A stretch of 40,638 nt of DNA from Chara braunii (lineage: Eukaryota; Streptophyta; Charophyceae; Charales; Characeae): positions 2,933,196-2,973,833 of the forward strand of contig BFEA01000085.1 of NCBI GenBank assembly GCA_003427395.1. The letters run 5' to 3'. The notes below the pieces were generated by a model. That model was not told the DNA's origin. It searched no databases and was given only the letters and a program-made list of their open reading frames with translations. Positions 1 to 9,490 of the stretch are shown one piece after another (the first letter of the stretch is position 1; each line of letters opens with the position of its first letter). Position numbers and translations under genes: made by a program.

Positions 1-149
1 CACGGCCTGGTCCCACAGGCCGAACTGGCAAATAGCCAAATAGGCCCTGGCTGTAGGCCAGGGCAGATGAAGGCCCGCTGCAGATCCCATCCACTCAAGT
101 AGACTAGGATCCGGGGTAGCTACTTGGTGGTCCGACGGAGGTTTCCCCT

Positions 150-2279
150 GTGCTGTTCGCCACCATGGATGACTATCCCATGTACGGGATGTTAACTCTA
201 TCTGTTCTGTTGGGGCCATTATTTCGTTTCTTTTTCCCTCTCAGTTTCAGGAGAGTGTGCACTTCCCGCATGATGATGAGGTCCGGAACAGCAAAGTCCG
301 GACTCTCAACGGCAGAGCAGGCAAAAGTAGACCGCCGCTTAGCCGAGAAGAAGAAAGAAAAAGAACAGGAAAAGAAGCAGAAAGAAGAAGAGTTGAGGAA
401 GAAAACTCAAATAAAAGAAAGAAGAATCAAAAAAGTATTGAAAAAAAAGTTGGAAAAAGAATTGCAGGAAGAATTAAAGACTATAGAGGAAGAAAATGAA
501 CCCGCAGATGATACAGACAGACTCATCAGACGTCGAGCTGAAAGGGGCGAAAGAAGTCAGTCTGGTGGGTTGAATATACAGGTCAGTCCCTTAAAATGGT
601 ATGACCAGTACAGTTATTCCAGTGACAGGATTGAAGAGACAGAGGAAAAAAGGGACACGTTTGTCGCAAAATTGGCATCAATTGAGGATAAAAGGGAAAG
701 AAAACTCTTGCTAGAAGAAAAACGACCAGAACTGCACACTAAAATGTTAGCAACAAAACGACAAGAGCTTGAAGAGAGGAAAAGACTGCATGCAGAGGGT
801 GAAATGTTGCAAAGAGAATTACATACGCAGAAGGAAAAACAAACAGCAACCGAAAAACAACTTGTCCTCTTAACAACAATTGTTCTCCATACAAAACAAG
901 AGTTGGCGGCAATAAACAAGACCTTGCAGAAAGTTGAAGCTCACCAGTATGAGTTTGAGGGAGTCTGGAATACCTTCCTGCAAAGATCAGAAGTCGATCA
1001 ACATGTACAAGCATACATTGTAAAATTAGATGAGCAAAAAACTCTAACACCCGCCGCGATTGAGAAATTGGTAAGTAGCGGTGGAGGAGATGGAGGAGAT
1101 GGAGACAGAGATAAGAAGAAAAAGAGAGTGTTGCAAGAAGATGCAAGGGAAGTTAGGAAAATAAAAGTAAAGGTGTCGTGGACATACACCGGCAAAAAGG
1201 AAGAAGTGTTTTGCACTGGATTGCGGCGGTTGAGTCCTATGTGTATGGTCAACGTGTTCCGTATTGGAATATGGTTCTCGTGGCCAGTTCGTGTATGGCC
1301 GAAGATGCAATGCGCTTTGCAATTTCCCTGCAGAAGAAAGTTAATTGTCAGTCTATGGTAGAGTATTCACAGCAAGCCCGTATTGAAGATTTCTTTAAAG
1401 TGGTCGGGAACGATTTGAAGATAAAAATTTAGCCCGAAGAACTGAAATGTTAATCCTGAATATCGCCGATAGAAAATGGAAAAGTGTATCCGCACTTAAA
1501 TCTATCATGGATGAACTTCCGCAATGCGATAAACATGGACTTACCCCGACCCAGATGCTTAATAACTTTGCAAGAGAACTACCCGATTCACTCCGGACTC
1601 GATTATATCCCCGCACCAAAGAAGAGAGGATGACTTAGAGAAGTTCAGCAAGATCGCATTAGATCATGCTGGTTTCTTGGCCGAAGCCAATTACTGCCAT
1701 TATTGGAAAGATCTGCAAGCAGACAAGAAATGGCAAAACCGAACCATATCAGGAAGTATTCCAGGGAAAGACAACCTTCTTCTGACCTTTGAAGAAGGAG
1801 GTGTCGAAACTCTCTCCTACGACCAAATAGACTATGGTCTGCAGGGAGATGCACACAACGGATCAGTAGTTCAGGAGGGGGACTATGAGGCCGTTGCAGC
1901 CCGCAGGGGAGGGCGACAAGGTAGAGGCCGTGGCAGAGGAAGAGGAGGCCACGGTCGTGGAGGAAGAGGACCCGGCACCCAGAGGGATGATAGCGAAGGA
2001 AGCTACTACGTGGGAGGAAGGGGTAATGGTCCTTCGCAAGGTGGCCGAGGACCCAACTCCACATAGGGAAGAGGAAGAGGCACGTGGAACGGAAACTGGG
2101 ATCGTCCGTATCCACCCCATCCTGGCCTGCCTGAAGGTAAACCCTAGGAAAATTTGGGAATTACAGAAAAAGTTTGGCAAGAAAGGAAAGTCGTTGATCA
2201 GTGCCTCAAATGTGGTGACCCCAACCACATTGTTTCCTTTTGCCCAGATTATAAACAACAAAAAGGGAACAACCAGTAG
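150..2279 (+). pseudogene. gag: gag pseudogene (chromovirus 1)
   Basis: The first open segment (150-1361) has a Lys/Glu-rich stretch with coiled-coil character from about residue 60 to 270, unusually long for a plant gag, then a Gly/Asp-rich hinge. The capsid-like region (WIAAVESYV, then VLVASSCMAEDAMRFA) continues in another frame from about 1200, returns after more frame changes at 1447-1638, and runs on at 1677-2066 into an Arg-Gly-rich RNA-binding tail. After further in-frame stops, a retroviral-type zinc knuckle CX2CX4HX4C lies at 2202-2243 (Cys, Cys, His, Cys all present). Gag packages the element RNA into particles. At least three frameshifts plus stops make this copy dead. The start at 150 is the first ATG of the long segment and is not independently supported. 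Confidence 0.8.
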
Positions 2280-2347
2280 GGGTTTCAGTTGCCTCTATAG
2301 GAACTTCAGATGCAAGCAGACTGACATCCTCCCATTCGAAGGTTCCC

Positions 2348-2900
2348 GTGGTAGAAACTGAAAAGTTTAACGATCCCCACCTAGTTAGTTGTCCAGAGGT
2401 AGTTAGTGTATGTACCTCTCTAGGTGGATCCCTCGCAGGCATGGGTGGTGAGTTGGCCACTCGTAGCAAAGCCTGGGTCAAAATGAAAAAACGGAAAGGA
2501 CAACTTATTACTGCAGATCTAGAAGTCAATAAAGTAAGAGTAGGTGGTATGATTGACAGTGGGTAAACACGCAGCTATATTAGTAAGAAAGGTTTACAAA
2601 AGTTGCGTCTCGGGCTAAAGGTAAAACAGTTCGATGAGCCCGTCATAAGTAAATTAGCGAAGAGTAGTGAAATTGTGATGGATAAATATATTGAAGGGAT
2701 CCAGACGTACTTCCGGCTGGAGGCAGAGGGCAAGGTGGAACGCGTTTTTCACTCTCTGATTCTCTTGGTGGAAGATAGTCTCCCTTCTGACATACTCTTA
2801 GGCACAGACTGGGAGGAAGTTGCAAACACAGATGTAAAGTTGAGGGACCATGAGTGTTGGCTCCCTAGTCCGCAAGGTGGGAAAAAGAAAATTCGCCTAT
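2348..2900 (+). pseudogene. retropepsin-like aspartic protease (chromovirus 1)
   Basis: A retropepsin-like segment sits between the zinc knuckle and RT. The catalytic Asp lies in the motif MIDSG at about 2549-2563, followed at once by an in-frame TAA (2564-2566). The expected downstream sequence (SYISKKGLQKL) then continues in the same frame, so a single substitution interrupted it. The C-terminal half contains a DILLGTDW motif near 2790-2813, typical of gypsy proteases. The enzyme would cut the Gag-Pol precursor. It is in the same frame as the RT that follows, so protease and RT were one polyprotein. Confidence 0.75.
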
Positions 2901-4430
2901 TTCATGAATCCGATAAGGGAAGCAACTTAGCTCATTGTTGCATGACTGCCCCCCCGTTCGCCCGCCATGCAAAGAAGTACAATTTGTATGATCAAGTGTT
3001 TGTGGCATACGTGTGCCTAGTTAAGGAAGGTGGAACTAAGGAAGAGGCAAAATCCCCAAAAATTGAGAAAATTCTGAAAGAATTCACAGATGTGGCAAAG
3101 ACCCCAAGCGGTGTGGTGGAACGACCAATCAAACATCGCATTGAAATTATCCCTGGAAGCCAGATTCCAAAGGGCCCGATTTATAGAATGTCACCCAAAG
3201 AATTGGATGAACTGCAAACCCAACTCGATGAAATGTTGAAAAAGGGATGTATAAGGCCTAGCTCCTCGCCTTATGGTGCGCTAGTGCTATTTGTGCCAAA
3301 GAAAGATGGCAAGGTCCGCATGTGTATTGATTATAGAAGGTTAAACGATATAACTGTCAAAAACGTTGAGCCATTACCCAGAATTGATGATTTGTTGGAT
3401 AGGGTACAAGGTAGCAGGTACTTCACGAAAATTGATTTGAAGTCTGGTTACCATCAGATTGAGGTAGAACCAAAAGACCAATATAAGACTGCCTTTCGTA
3501 CAAGGTATGGGCACTATGAGTTCATTGTGTTGCCCTTTGGTCTTACTAATGCACCTGCGACTTTCCAGCGGACGATGAATAAACTGTTTCGTGAATGGCT
3601 TGATAAATTCGTTGTTATACATTTAGATGATATTTTGATTTTTAGTAAAAGTTTGAGTGAACAATGTGAGCACCTTCGACTTGTGCTAAATAAGTTGCGA
3701 GAGGTAAAGTTGAAACTGAACCCGAAAAAGTGTGAGTGGGCAAAGCGTCAGGTACTATATTTTGGGCATGTTATAGACGGAGATGGAATTAAACCGGAAG
3801 ACACAAAAATTGCAGCTATTCGAGATTGGCCCAATCCGCGTGCATTGACGGAACTACGATCGTTCCTTGGATTGGCTAACTACTATCATAAGTTCGTAAG
3901 ACACTTCACGATAATTGTTGCTCCCCTTCGCAGACTATTGAAGAAGGAAACGATCTGGAAGCGGGACCAAGACTACGTCTTCGTTTAAGCGTCTTAAGAA
4001 ATGTTTGATTAAGTATCCGATTTTAAAAGTTGATGATCTTTCTTCGCCCTTTGTTGTTACTACCGACGTCAGTCAGGCGCTGTACTCCAGCAAGATGACG
4101 AAAATGGATACAGGCATGTCGAGTTTATGTCCCGACGACTTCCTAGTGAGAAAGTCGTCACTTCCACGTATGAAAGAGAACTATATGCTGTCCGGGAAGC
4201 TTTGGATCATTGGCGTCATTATCTCCTAGGCCGCCACTTCAAAGTGTACTCAGACCATGAGACACTTCGCTTGCTAAAGACGCAGGTCCGGATGACACCT
4301 AAACTGACTAGGTGGGCTGCGGAAATCGATCAATACGGCTTTGAACTAAAGCCAGTAAAGGGTAAGTATAACGTTGTTGCCGACACACTGAGTCGAAGAT
4401 CTGATTTCTTTGGTGCTATTGTAACGTATT
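2900..4430 (+). pseudogene. pol: reverse transcriptase and RNase H (chromovirus 1)
   Basis: The RT fingers and palm are clear: GCIRPSSSPYGALVLFVPKKDG, then MCIDYRRLN, FTKIDLKSGYHQI and [11 protein letters not shown]. The catalytic motif reads IHLDDIL where YLDDIL or YVDDIL is usual, so the Tyr before the two Asp is His. The connection domain (FLGLANYYHKFVRHF) ends at a stop at 3986-3988. RNase H is split over two frames: a first-Asp region VVTTDVSQ near 4050, then STYERELYAVREALDHWRHYL and the terminal NVVADTLSRR from 4127 in another frame. RT and RNase H would make the cDNA. Two frameshifts near 3985-4130 inactivate this copy. Confidence 0.9.
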
Positions 4431-4585
4431 TAGACATGAGCATCGATTTACAAGATAAGATTATGAATGTTTATTCCACTGATCCTGTTTATGGCGCTAT
4501 GCTGAAACGTGTTCAAGAAGCGCCACACGAGTTTCCTAACTATCGGATAACCCAAGGACTGTTGTTTGAAAGAACTGATGTGTAA

Positions 4586-5934
4586 GATAGGCTTTGTATT
4601 CCAAATAACGAAGAGATCAAAAGTGTGATCTTAAGGGAATGTCATGATACCGAAGGTCATTTCGGGTGGAAAAAAACCTACGCTAATCTCTTGCGTTCTT
4701 ACACCTGGCCTAGAATGAAACCTGATTGTATTGCATGTGTGCAAAGTTGTCAAGTGTGCCACCAGAACAAAAGCACCACACAACCTCCGCTTGGTCTATT
4801 GAAGCCCTTGCCTATCCCAACAGGTCCAGGAGACTCTGTGTCCATAGATTTTATGGACACTAAGGTGAAAAGCAGGAATGGAAAAAACCAAGTTATGGTA
4901 ATTGTTGATAGGTTCAACAAGTTTGCTGTTTTTGTAGCATTGCCTGCGGAAGCTAAAACTGACTTAGTAATTCGGGAATTCTTTAACCGTTGGGTGAAAG
5001 ACTACGGACATCCCTTGACTATCGTTGGTGACAGAGACTCTCGGTTCACCAGTGAACAATGGCAACAACTCACGAGTGTCTATGGCTCTAAGCTTGCAAT
5101 GTCATAAGGCCGACACCCTGAGACCAATGGGCAAACTGAGGAAATGAATAAGATTTTGTAGCAAACACTACGTATGTACATTCGTCTCGATGAGGTTGAC
5201 TGGGATGAACATTTGCCCAAAGTTGCTAGTGCCTAGAATAACTATGTGCACTTGTCTACTTGCAGAACTTCAATGGAGTTACATTTGGGATGGAGTCCTC
5301 GTAGGCCTATAGACTGTCTAAACCTGGATAGAGTACATAAACTTCCGCTAGGGACTGGAGAGTTCGCAATGCAATATCAGAAAGATTTAGAAAAGGTAAA
5401 GGAAAACATAATAAAAGTGCAACATCAAATGATTGAACAGGCCAATAAACACAGGAGACCTTCTTAGTTTGCTGTAGGAGATCTGGTTTGGGTAAATTGA
5501 AGGAATTTATCCCAGAGGAAAACATATCTCAAAAATTGTCGCCCGCCTACAGAGGACCCTGCCAAGTATTGGATGTGATAGGAGATGTGGATGGACCCTC
5601 CTATGCTATTGAGATACCTCCACACTTGCATACCTACCCGGTGTTCCACACGTCAAAGTTCTTACCTTGTGTAACTAATGAACTATTTCCCAATCGAAGG
5701 TCAACAATTCCTCCAAGTATGGATGGGAAATTTGATGTTGATAAGATTGTTGCTGAAAGTACTATACAGACTGGACGCAGAGGTAGACCTCAGTGGCAAT
5801 ATAAAGTCAGATTCGCATATCAAGATCCAAGTGAAGACCGCTGGTTTAGTAGGGAAGAGGTAATTGAAACTGCACCGAACATAGTATCTTACTATGAAAG
5901 AACAAGAAGAGGTCTCCATATTGTGGACAGATAA
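4586..5934 (+). pseudogene. pol: integrase with C-terminal chromodomain (chromovirus 1)
   Basis: The N-terminal zinc-binding region (HDTEGHFGWKKTY, then CVQSCQVC) starts near 4640. The catalytic core shows SIDFMDT for the first Asp, GDRDSRFTS for the second, and the NGQTEEMN region carrying the Glu near 5130. In-frame stops fall at 5105-5107, about 5159, about 5234 and 5465, and a frameshift near 5480 moves the C-terminus to another frame. That end (5488-5934) has the YRGPCQVLD and YPVFHTSKF motifs of gypsy integrases, followed by a chromodomain-like module (IVAES, then QYKVRFAYQDPSEDRWFSREEV). Integrase joins cDNA to the chromosome. The chromodomain places the element among chromoviruses. 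Confidence 0.88.
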
Positions 5935-6015
5935 GTGTTTCTCAGAGGACTTCGAAATTAGGCCGGCGAGAGTAAAAGTGCCTTTACGAATTAGACCCCA
6001 GATGAATGCCCAACA

Positions 6016-6026
6016 GTGAGGGGACC
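6016..6026 (+). promoter_or_regulatory. polypurine tract (chromovirus 1)
   Basis: A GTGAGGGG purine run lies just before a TGTCGG start typical of an LTR. It follows about 80 bases of untranslated sequence after the chromodomain stop. This would be the primer for plus-strand DNA synthesis. Confidence 0.5.
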
Positions 6027-6428
6027 TGTCGGCCAGAACTTAAATTCACGAGCAGCAACTCAAAAGACAAAGTTCCTGAGGTAAATGTCACATCCATAAT
6101 GAAGTGAAAAGTCATTTTTAGAGGTCACAAACAGGTCCTGAACGAACAGGTATTGGACACAATTTTCAAGACTGAGTTAGGGTCATGTCTCCTTGATGAA
6201 TAGACATGTCTGTTCGGCAATGAGTCAAAGGCCACAGTCCCAGTTCAGTCATAACCCCACGAGTCAGTCCTGATTCAGACCAGGAGTCCAAAAGACAGGC
6301 CCGATGGCCCAAAGTAGCAGCAGACCATGGGAAAAGATACTGGGACACACACTTTGCAACAACGGGTACTGGGCAGGAGTCCCAGACACTTGAGGCTGAA
6401 TGCAGGCCACGCCAGGCCAGTCCAGCAC

Positions 6429-6435
6429 TATAAAG
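6429..6435 (+). promoter_or_regulatory. TATA box of LTR 1
   Basis: TATAAAG sits about 400 bases into the LTR, the expected place for the U3 promoter that drives the genomic RNA. Confidence 0.5.
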
Positions 6436-6937
6436 GACTGACCAACCTCCCATTTGGACAGAGGCTCACTTTGCATGAGAGTGTGGAAGTGTCGTGGCAC
6501 TTGTGCGCTAGATGTGTGTGAGTTGTGCTAGGCTGAAGAGCAGCGCTATGTGGGAAGGAAGAGAGTGCTGGCTAGAGGGAAGACAGCCATATCTGCGCCA
6601 GCACTAGTTAGTATGCTAGTAGGGATAGTCAGTAGGAGATACCAGTGAGTAGTATTCAGAGTAGATCCTCGTGTGATAGGGAGTATGCATGCATGATGAA
6701 TGAGGGTAGACCAGGACTATAGACATAGAGGGAGAGAGAGAAGAAGACAAACGAGAGAGGGGGGAAGTGTGAGCTATGGTGACACTTACCTGTTGAGCGC
6801 TGTTGTTGACATTTGGCAGCTGGCGCTGATGAGCGCCAGGCTTGGCACTCATGTTGATCGAAGAAGACTTGTAACTCTGTTCAGCGCTATACACTTTGAA
6901 CTCACGATGTTCTCTCTCTAATTCTGGGTTTGATAAT

Positions 6938-7098
6938 TGAGTTGAGCTTCCTGGTTCTCATTCATCTTCTATTGGGTTTTGTGTGAGACTTCGCAATCTG
7001 TGAAATCAGTGTATCAATCTTCTATTGGGTTTTGTGCGAAATCTTCTATTGAGTTGAGCTTCCTGATTCTCATTCATCTTCTATTGGGTTTTGTGTGA
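6938..7098 (+). repeat. direct repeats inside LTR 1
   Basis: The segment 6938-6987 recurs almost unchanged at 7049-7098, a 111-bp period, and the core CTTCTATTGGGTTTTGTG occurs a third time at 7019-7036. This looks like replication slippage or unequal exchange inside the LTR. Confidence 0.85.
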
Positions 7099-7110
7099 AA
7101 TCTGTCGTTT

Positions 7111-7714
7111 TGTGCCCCCCGGTAGGCCGTCGTTGTTTCTGCGGACGAACATATTGGAGGCGAGCCATCCGAAATGCAGTGTGAGGTCACCCACTGCATT
7201 TGTATTTTCTGCAGGCGTCGCCCGCATCGCCCACACCGCAGGCACTTAGCCAGTGCATATTACATATCAATGACAAACAGCTCCATCAGGAGCTGACAGG
7301 CCCCAATCCTTGTCCTTGGGTTCAGCCCCACCCCTGTATCAGATGTAGCCATGGACATCTAACAACCTAAGGAGATCCCACCCTCCACTCCAAAACTCTC
7401 TGATTCCGGTAGTAAAAGGTGGCAAGCCCACATCTTAAACTGCCAGTACACGGCCCCAACCTTGTAGAAAATTATTCATCGCCTACTCCTGGGGCCTTCT
7501 GGACCACAATGGCTGGCGGTGGCAGCCAAATGAGAAAGAAGTGTGCTGCTGGCGATTCGGGAAAGCTTGGCAAGCAAAGCAGCGCCTCCAGGCCCCAGTG
7601 TACTGGGTGGTTCAAGGAACCACCAATGACCTCCCCCCCCCCTTCCCCCTTTCCCCGCCTTCCGCTGAGGCGCATGCATCTCCCTTTGATCTGCTGCAAT
7701 CAAAAAGTCTTTTC
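7111..7714. other. gene-less stretch between LTR 1 and the U2 retrocopy
   Basis: I see no gene, no conserved motif and no repeat shared with the rest of the window. Overlapping short reading frames near 7419-7744 are low in support and look accidental. Confidence 0.5.
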
Positions 7715-7828
7715 ATACCTTTCTTGACCTTTTGGCTAAGATAGAGTGTAGTATCTGTCCTGATCAGTTTAATATCTGATCCGTAATCCATCAGACCACA
7801 TTAAAAATAAATAAATAAATAAATAAAT
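7715..7828 (+). ncRNA. U2 snRNA-derived retrocopy (pseudogene)
   Basis: From 7715 the sequence follows the 5' end of U2 snRNA: an ATACCTTTCT start, the CCTTTTGGCTAAGAT stem-loop, the branch-site recognition region GTGTAGTATCTGT and the CAGTTTAATATCTGAT segment. It then breaks off near 7800 and runs into a (TAAA)n tail (about 7802-7829), losing the Sm site and 3' stem-loops. No plant upstream sequence element (TCCCACATCG type) or TATA box is visible before it. An imperfect direct repeat, AAGTCTTTTCA before and AAGGTTTTCA after, resembles a target duplication. It is best read as a 3'-truncated U2 transcript inserted by retroposition, not as a working U2 gene. Confidence 0.85.
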
Positions 7829-8194
7829 AAGGTTTTCAACTTTTTCTTTCAGAAAAAGTGTGCCAGCAAAAGAGAGAAAACCGCAATGCAAAAAGTTAAA
7901 CCAGTCACACCCTCAAATCCCGCTGAAAAAAGGTTGGGGCCTACCCCCTACAAAAAGGAACGTAGGGGGAAAAAAGTGAACAGCATCTATTGATTCTATT
8001 TACATTGAATCTGTCGTTCTTGTCCATGTTCTTTCTATATCATTACACGGAGTGAGGTCCCGCTAGCAAAGAGGATTTGATGCGCCGGGATGAGTTTTAA
8101 CTTTTAAGCATGGATGCAGAAAAGCAGATCAATCCCATTTTTCTGCACCTCTCTGCAAACACGTCCAGGTTCAGGTGCTAAATCCAACGTCTTT
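7829..8194. other. gene-less stretch
   Basis: Nothing recognisable was found apart from A-rich runs. It ends at the TTT target duplication of the next element. Confidence 0.5.
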
Positions 8195-8604
8195 GGGTCT
8201 CGCTGCACTACTGTCCACTGTACAAAATTGTGGACAGTTCGTGGACAGCTATGGGAGTGTACCAAAACCTTGAAAACGCGGCATCGCTCTATTTGCTGTA
8301 CACTATACAACACCCGAATGCGTGAGTTCCCTACACGGACGCAGCATTCCAAGACACAGCCTCGATAGCATTTCATACACCCAGACTCCAGGCTCGTTGT
8401 CCAACAAGGCGGAGGGTCCGTGGCTCCTTCGAGGACCGTTCAGGAAAGTACTTGTGCAGGCTGGGAGCGATACAAAAATGGACAGTCAATTTCCACGGTA
8501 TTTCTGACAAATGTCCAAGCCATTTTGCACACCGATAATGGACAGTAAGTGGAGCGACATCCCACTGTCCATTTTGTACAGTGGACAGTAGTGGAGCGAG
8601 GCCT
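8195..8604. mobile_element. inverted-repeat DNA element, GGGCCTCGC-type, copy A
   Basis: The left end GGGTCTCGCTGCACTACTG and the right end (read inward on the minus strand) AGGCCTCGCTCCACTACTG match for about 44 bases including TGTCCACTGTACAAAA. The element is flanked by TTT on both sides (8192-8194 and 8605-8607), a 3-bp target duplication. Inside, the word TGTCCA or its complement TGGACA recurs about eight times near both ends. There is no coding capacity, so it would need a transposase from elsewhere. Superfamily is uncertain: 3-bp duplications fit PIF/Harbinger or CACTA, and the repeated subterminal words resemble CACTA. Confidence 0.85.
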
Positions 8605-8756
8605 TTTGCTCGTAGGAGCTCTCCCTCTATCATGCGTGTAATCCCAGCTCAGTGTACACGACAGTCTTCTCTGTGATTTTTATTCCCGCGTCCGGTAGGA
8701 GGACAACAAAGAGAAGATGCAGGAAAGGGGAAAGAGACAGCAGGGAAAACGGCAGC

Positions 8757-8897
8757 CCATGTGGCTCAGTGGCAAGCATGTAAAAAAATCACGAGTTCAA
8801 ATCCTGATAGAATCAGAAATGGACCCAACAAGATTCACTGCCCTTTTGAGGAAGGGAGAAAAGACGGGTTGGAAAAGGGAAAAGCGCACACACACAC

Positions 8898-8957
<60 letters not shown>
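8757..8957 (+). mobile_element. tRNA-like SINE with (CA)n tail
   Basis: A box A-like TGGCTCAGTGGCA at 8762-8774 and a box B-like GAGTTCAAATCC near 8793-8804 form an internal RNA polymerase III promoter layout. The two boxes are closer together than in a tRNA. An unrelated body of about 80 bases follows, then (CA)n at 8887-8957. No target duplication was seen. The SINE reading rests on the two boxes, and the (CA)n tail could be coincidental. Confidence 0.5.
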
Positions 8958-8960
<3 letters not shown>

Positions 8961-8975
8961 GGAGGGAGGGAGGGA
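8887..8975 (+). repeat. (CA)n microsatellite followed by (GGGA)n
   Basis: About 70 bases of near-perfect CA repeat, with one interruption near 8899, are followed by a short GGGA run. Confidence 0.97.
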
Positions 8976-9249
8976 GTCCAGTGAACCTGTGCAAAAAGTG
9001 TGCTTCACCAGGCATTGTCCGGAGTTGCAGTTGAAAATCAACCGACAAATAAACACATGCCGAGCCACGTGAGCAACAGCCCCTCCATATACCACAACCG
9101 GATGTTGACAGTCACTGAGTATTAGAAGCAGACACGTACACCACCAACTTGATATGGAAAGCCTGTTGGAGGAAAAGCACAAGTCGTAAGCAAGCAACCT
9201 TGTGGACAGCGCATGTAGCACTGCTGATAACAACTAGAATGAATCCATG

Positions 9250-9478
9250 ACTTCTCCAGGACGTCCATTCAAATTGGAACCACACAGAAAAGATTAGCAT
9301 GATCCCTGCCCAAGGATGACACGCAGTGCATGGTGGTAGAGTCAAAGATTTACCAGCGGTACGATAGGAGTAACTTCCGAGTAAGAGATGGCTATCAAGG
9401 TGGGACGTTGCAGATGTCCGAAACGAATCAAAAAATGGAAAATTTTTGAAAATAACAACGGAAAAAAAAGAAAATAAA
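9250..9478 (+). mobile_element. U6 snRNA-headed chimeric retrocopy
   Basis: Bases 9251-9325 follow U6 snRNA: CAAATTGGAAC, then an ACAGAAA form of the ACAGAGA box, AGATTAGCAT with the AGC triad, and CCAAGGATGACACGCA. About 150 bases of unrelated sequence follow, ending in an A-rich tail (about 9460-9480). A perfect 12-bp direct repeat, AATGAATCCATG, lies immediately before (9238-9249) and at the end (9479-9490), the hallmark of LINE-type target-primed insertion. U6 fused 5' to another RNA is known from LINE-mediated retropseudogenes in animals. The U6 part is mutated in its key box and has no recognisable U6 promoter, so it is not a working snRNA gene. Confidence 0.88.
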
Positions 9479-9490
9479 AATGAATCCATG

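Larger units (their letters stand above)
1..7110 (+). mobile_element. Ty3/gypsy chromovirus, degenerate, 5' LTR outside window
   Basis: The domain order is gag with a CCHC knuckle, aspartic protease, reverse transcriptase, RNase H, integrase, chromodomain, purine tract and 3' LTR, which is the layout of a Ty3/gypsy chromovirus. Such elements copy a genomic RNA into DNA and integrate it, with the chromodomain thought to steer integration to marked chromatin. The coding part is broken by several frameshifts and in-frame stops, so the copy cannot be autonomous. Many stops are TAG or TAA at otherwise well conserved positions. The 5' LTR must lie upstream of base 1. The right end near 7110 is only approximate, since the flanking target duplication cannot be seen without the other end. 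Confidence 0.9.
6027..7110 (+). mobile_element. 3' LTR (chromovirus 1)
   Basis: The stretch starts with TGTCGG after the purine tract and has no coding potential. A TATAAAG box lies at 6429-6435 in a GC-rich context, with the expected transcription start about 30 bases downstream. The 3' part holds a direct repeat of about 50 bp (6938-6987 and 7049-7098) with an extra partial copy at 7019-7036. The right boundary is uncertain because the 5' LTR is not in the window for comparison. Confidence 0.55.

Noticed and set aside
8887-9034. Poly-Thr/His and poly-Val/Cys reading frames over the CA repeat
   Set aside because: Artefacts of translating a microsatellite. The same holds for the Ser-Leu and Arg-Glu frames over CT repeats and over the N gap.
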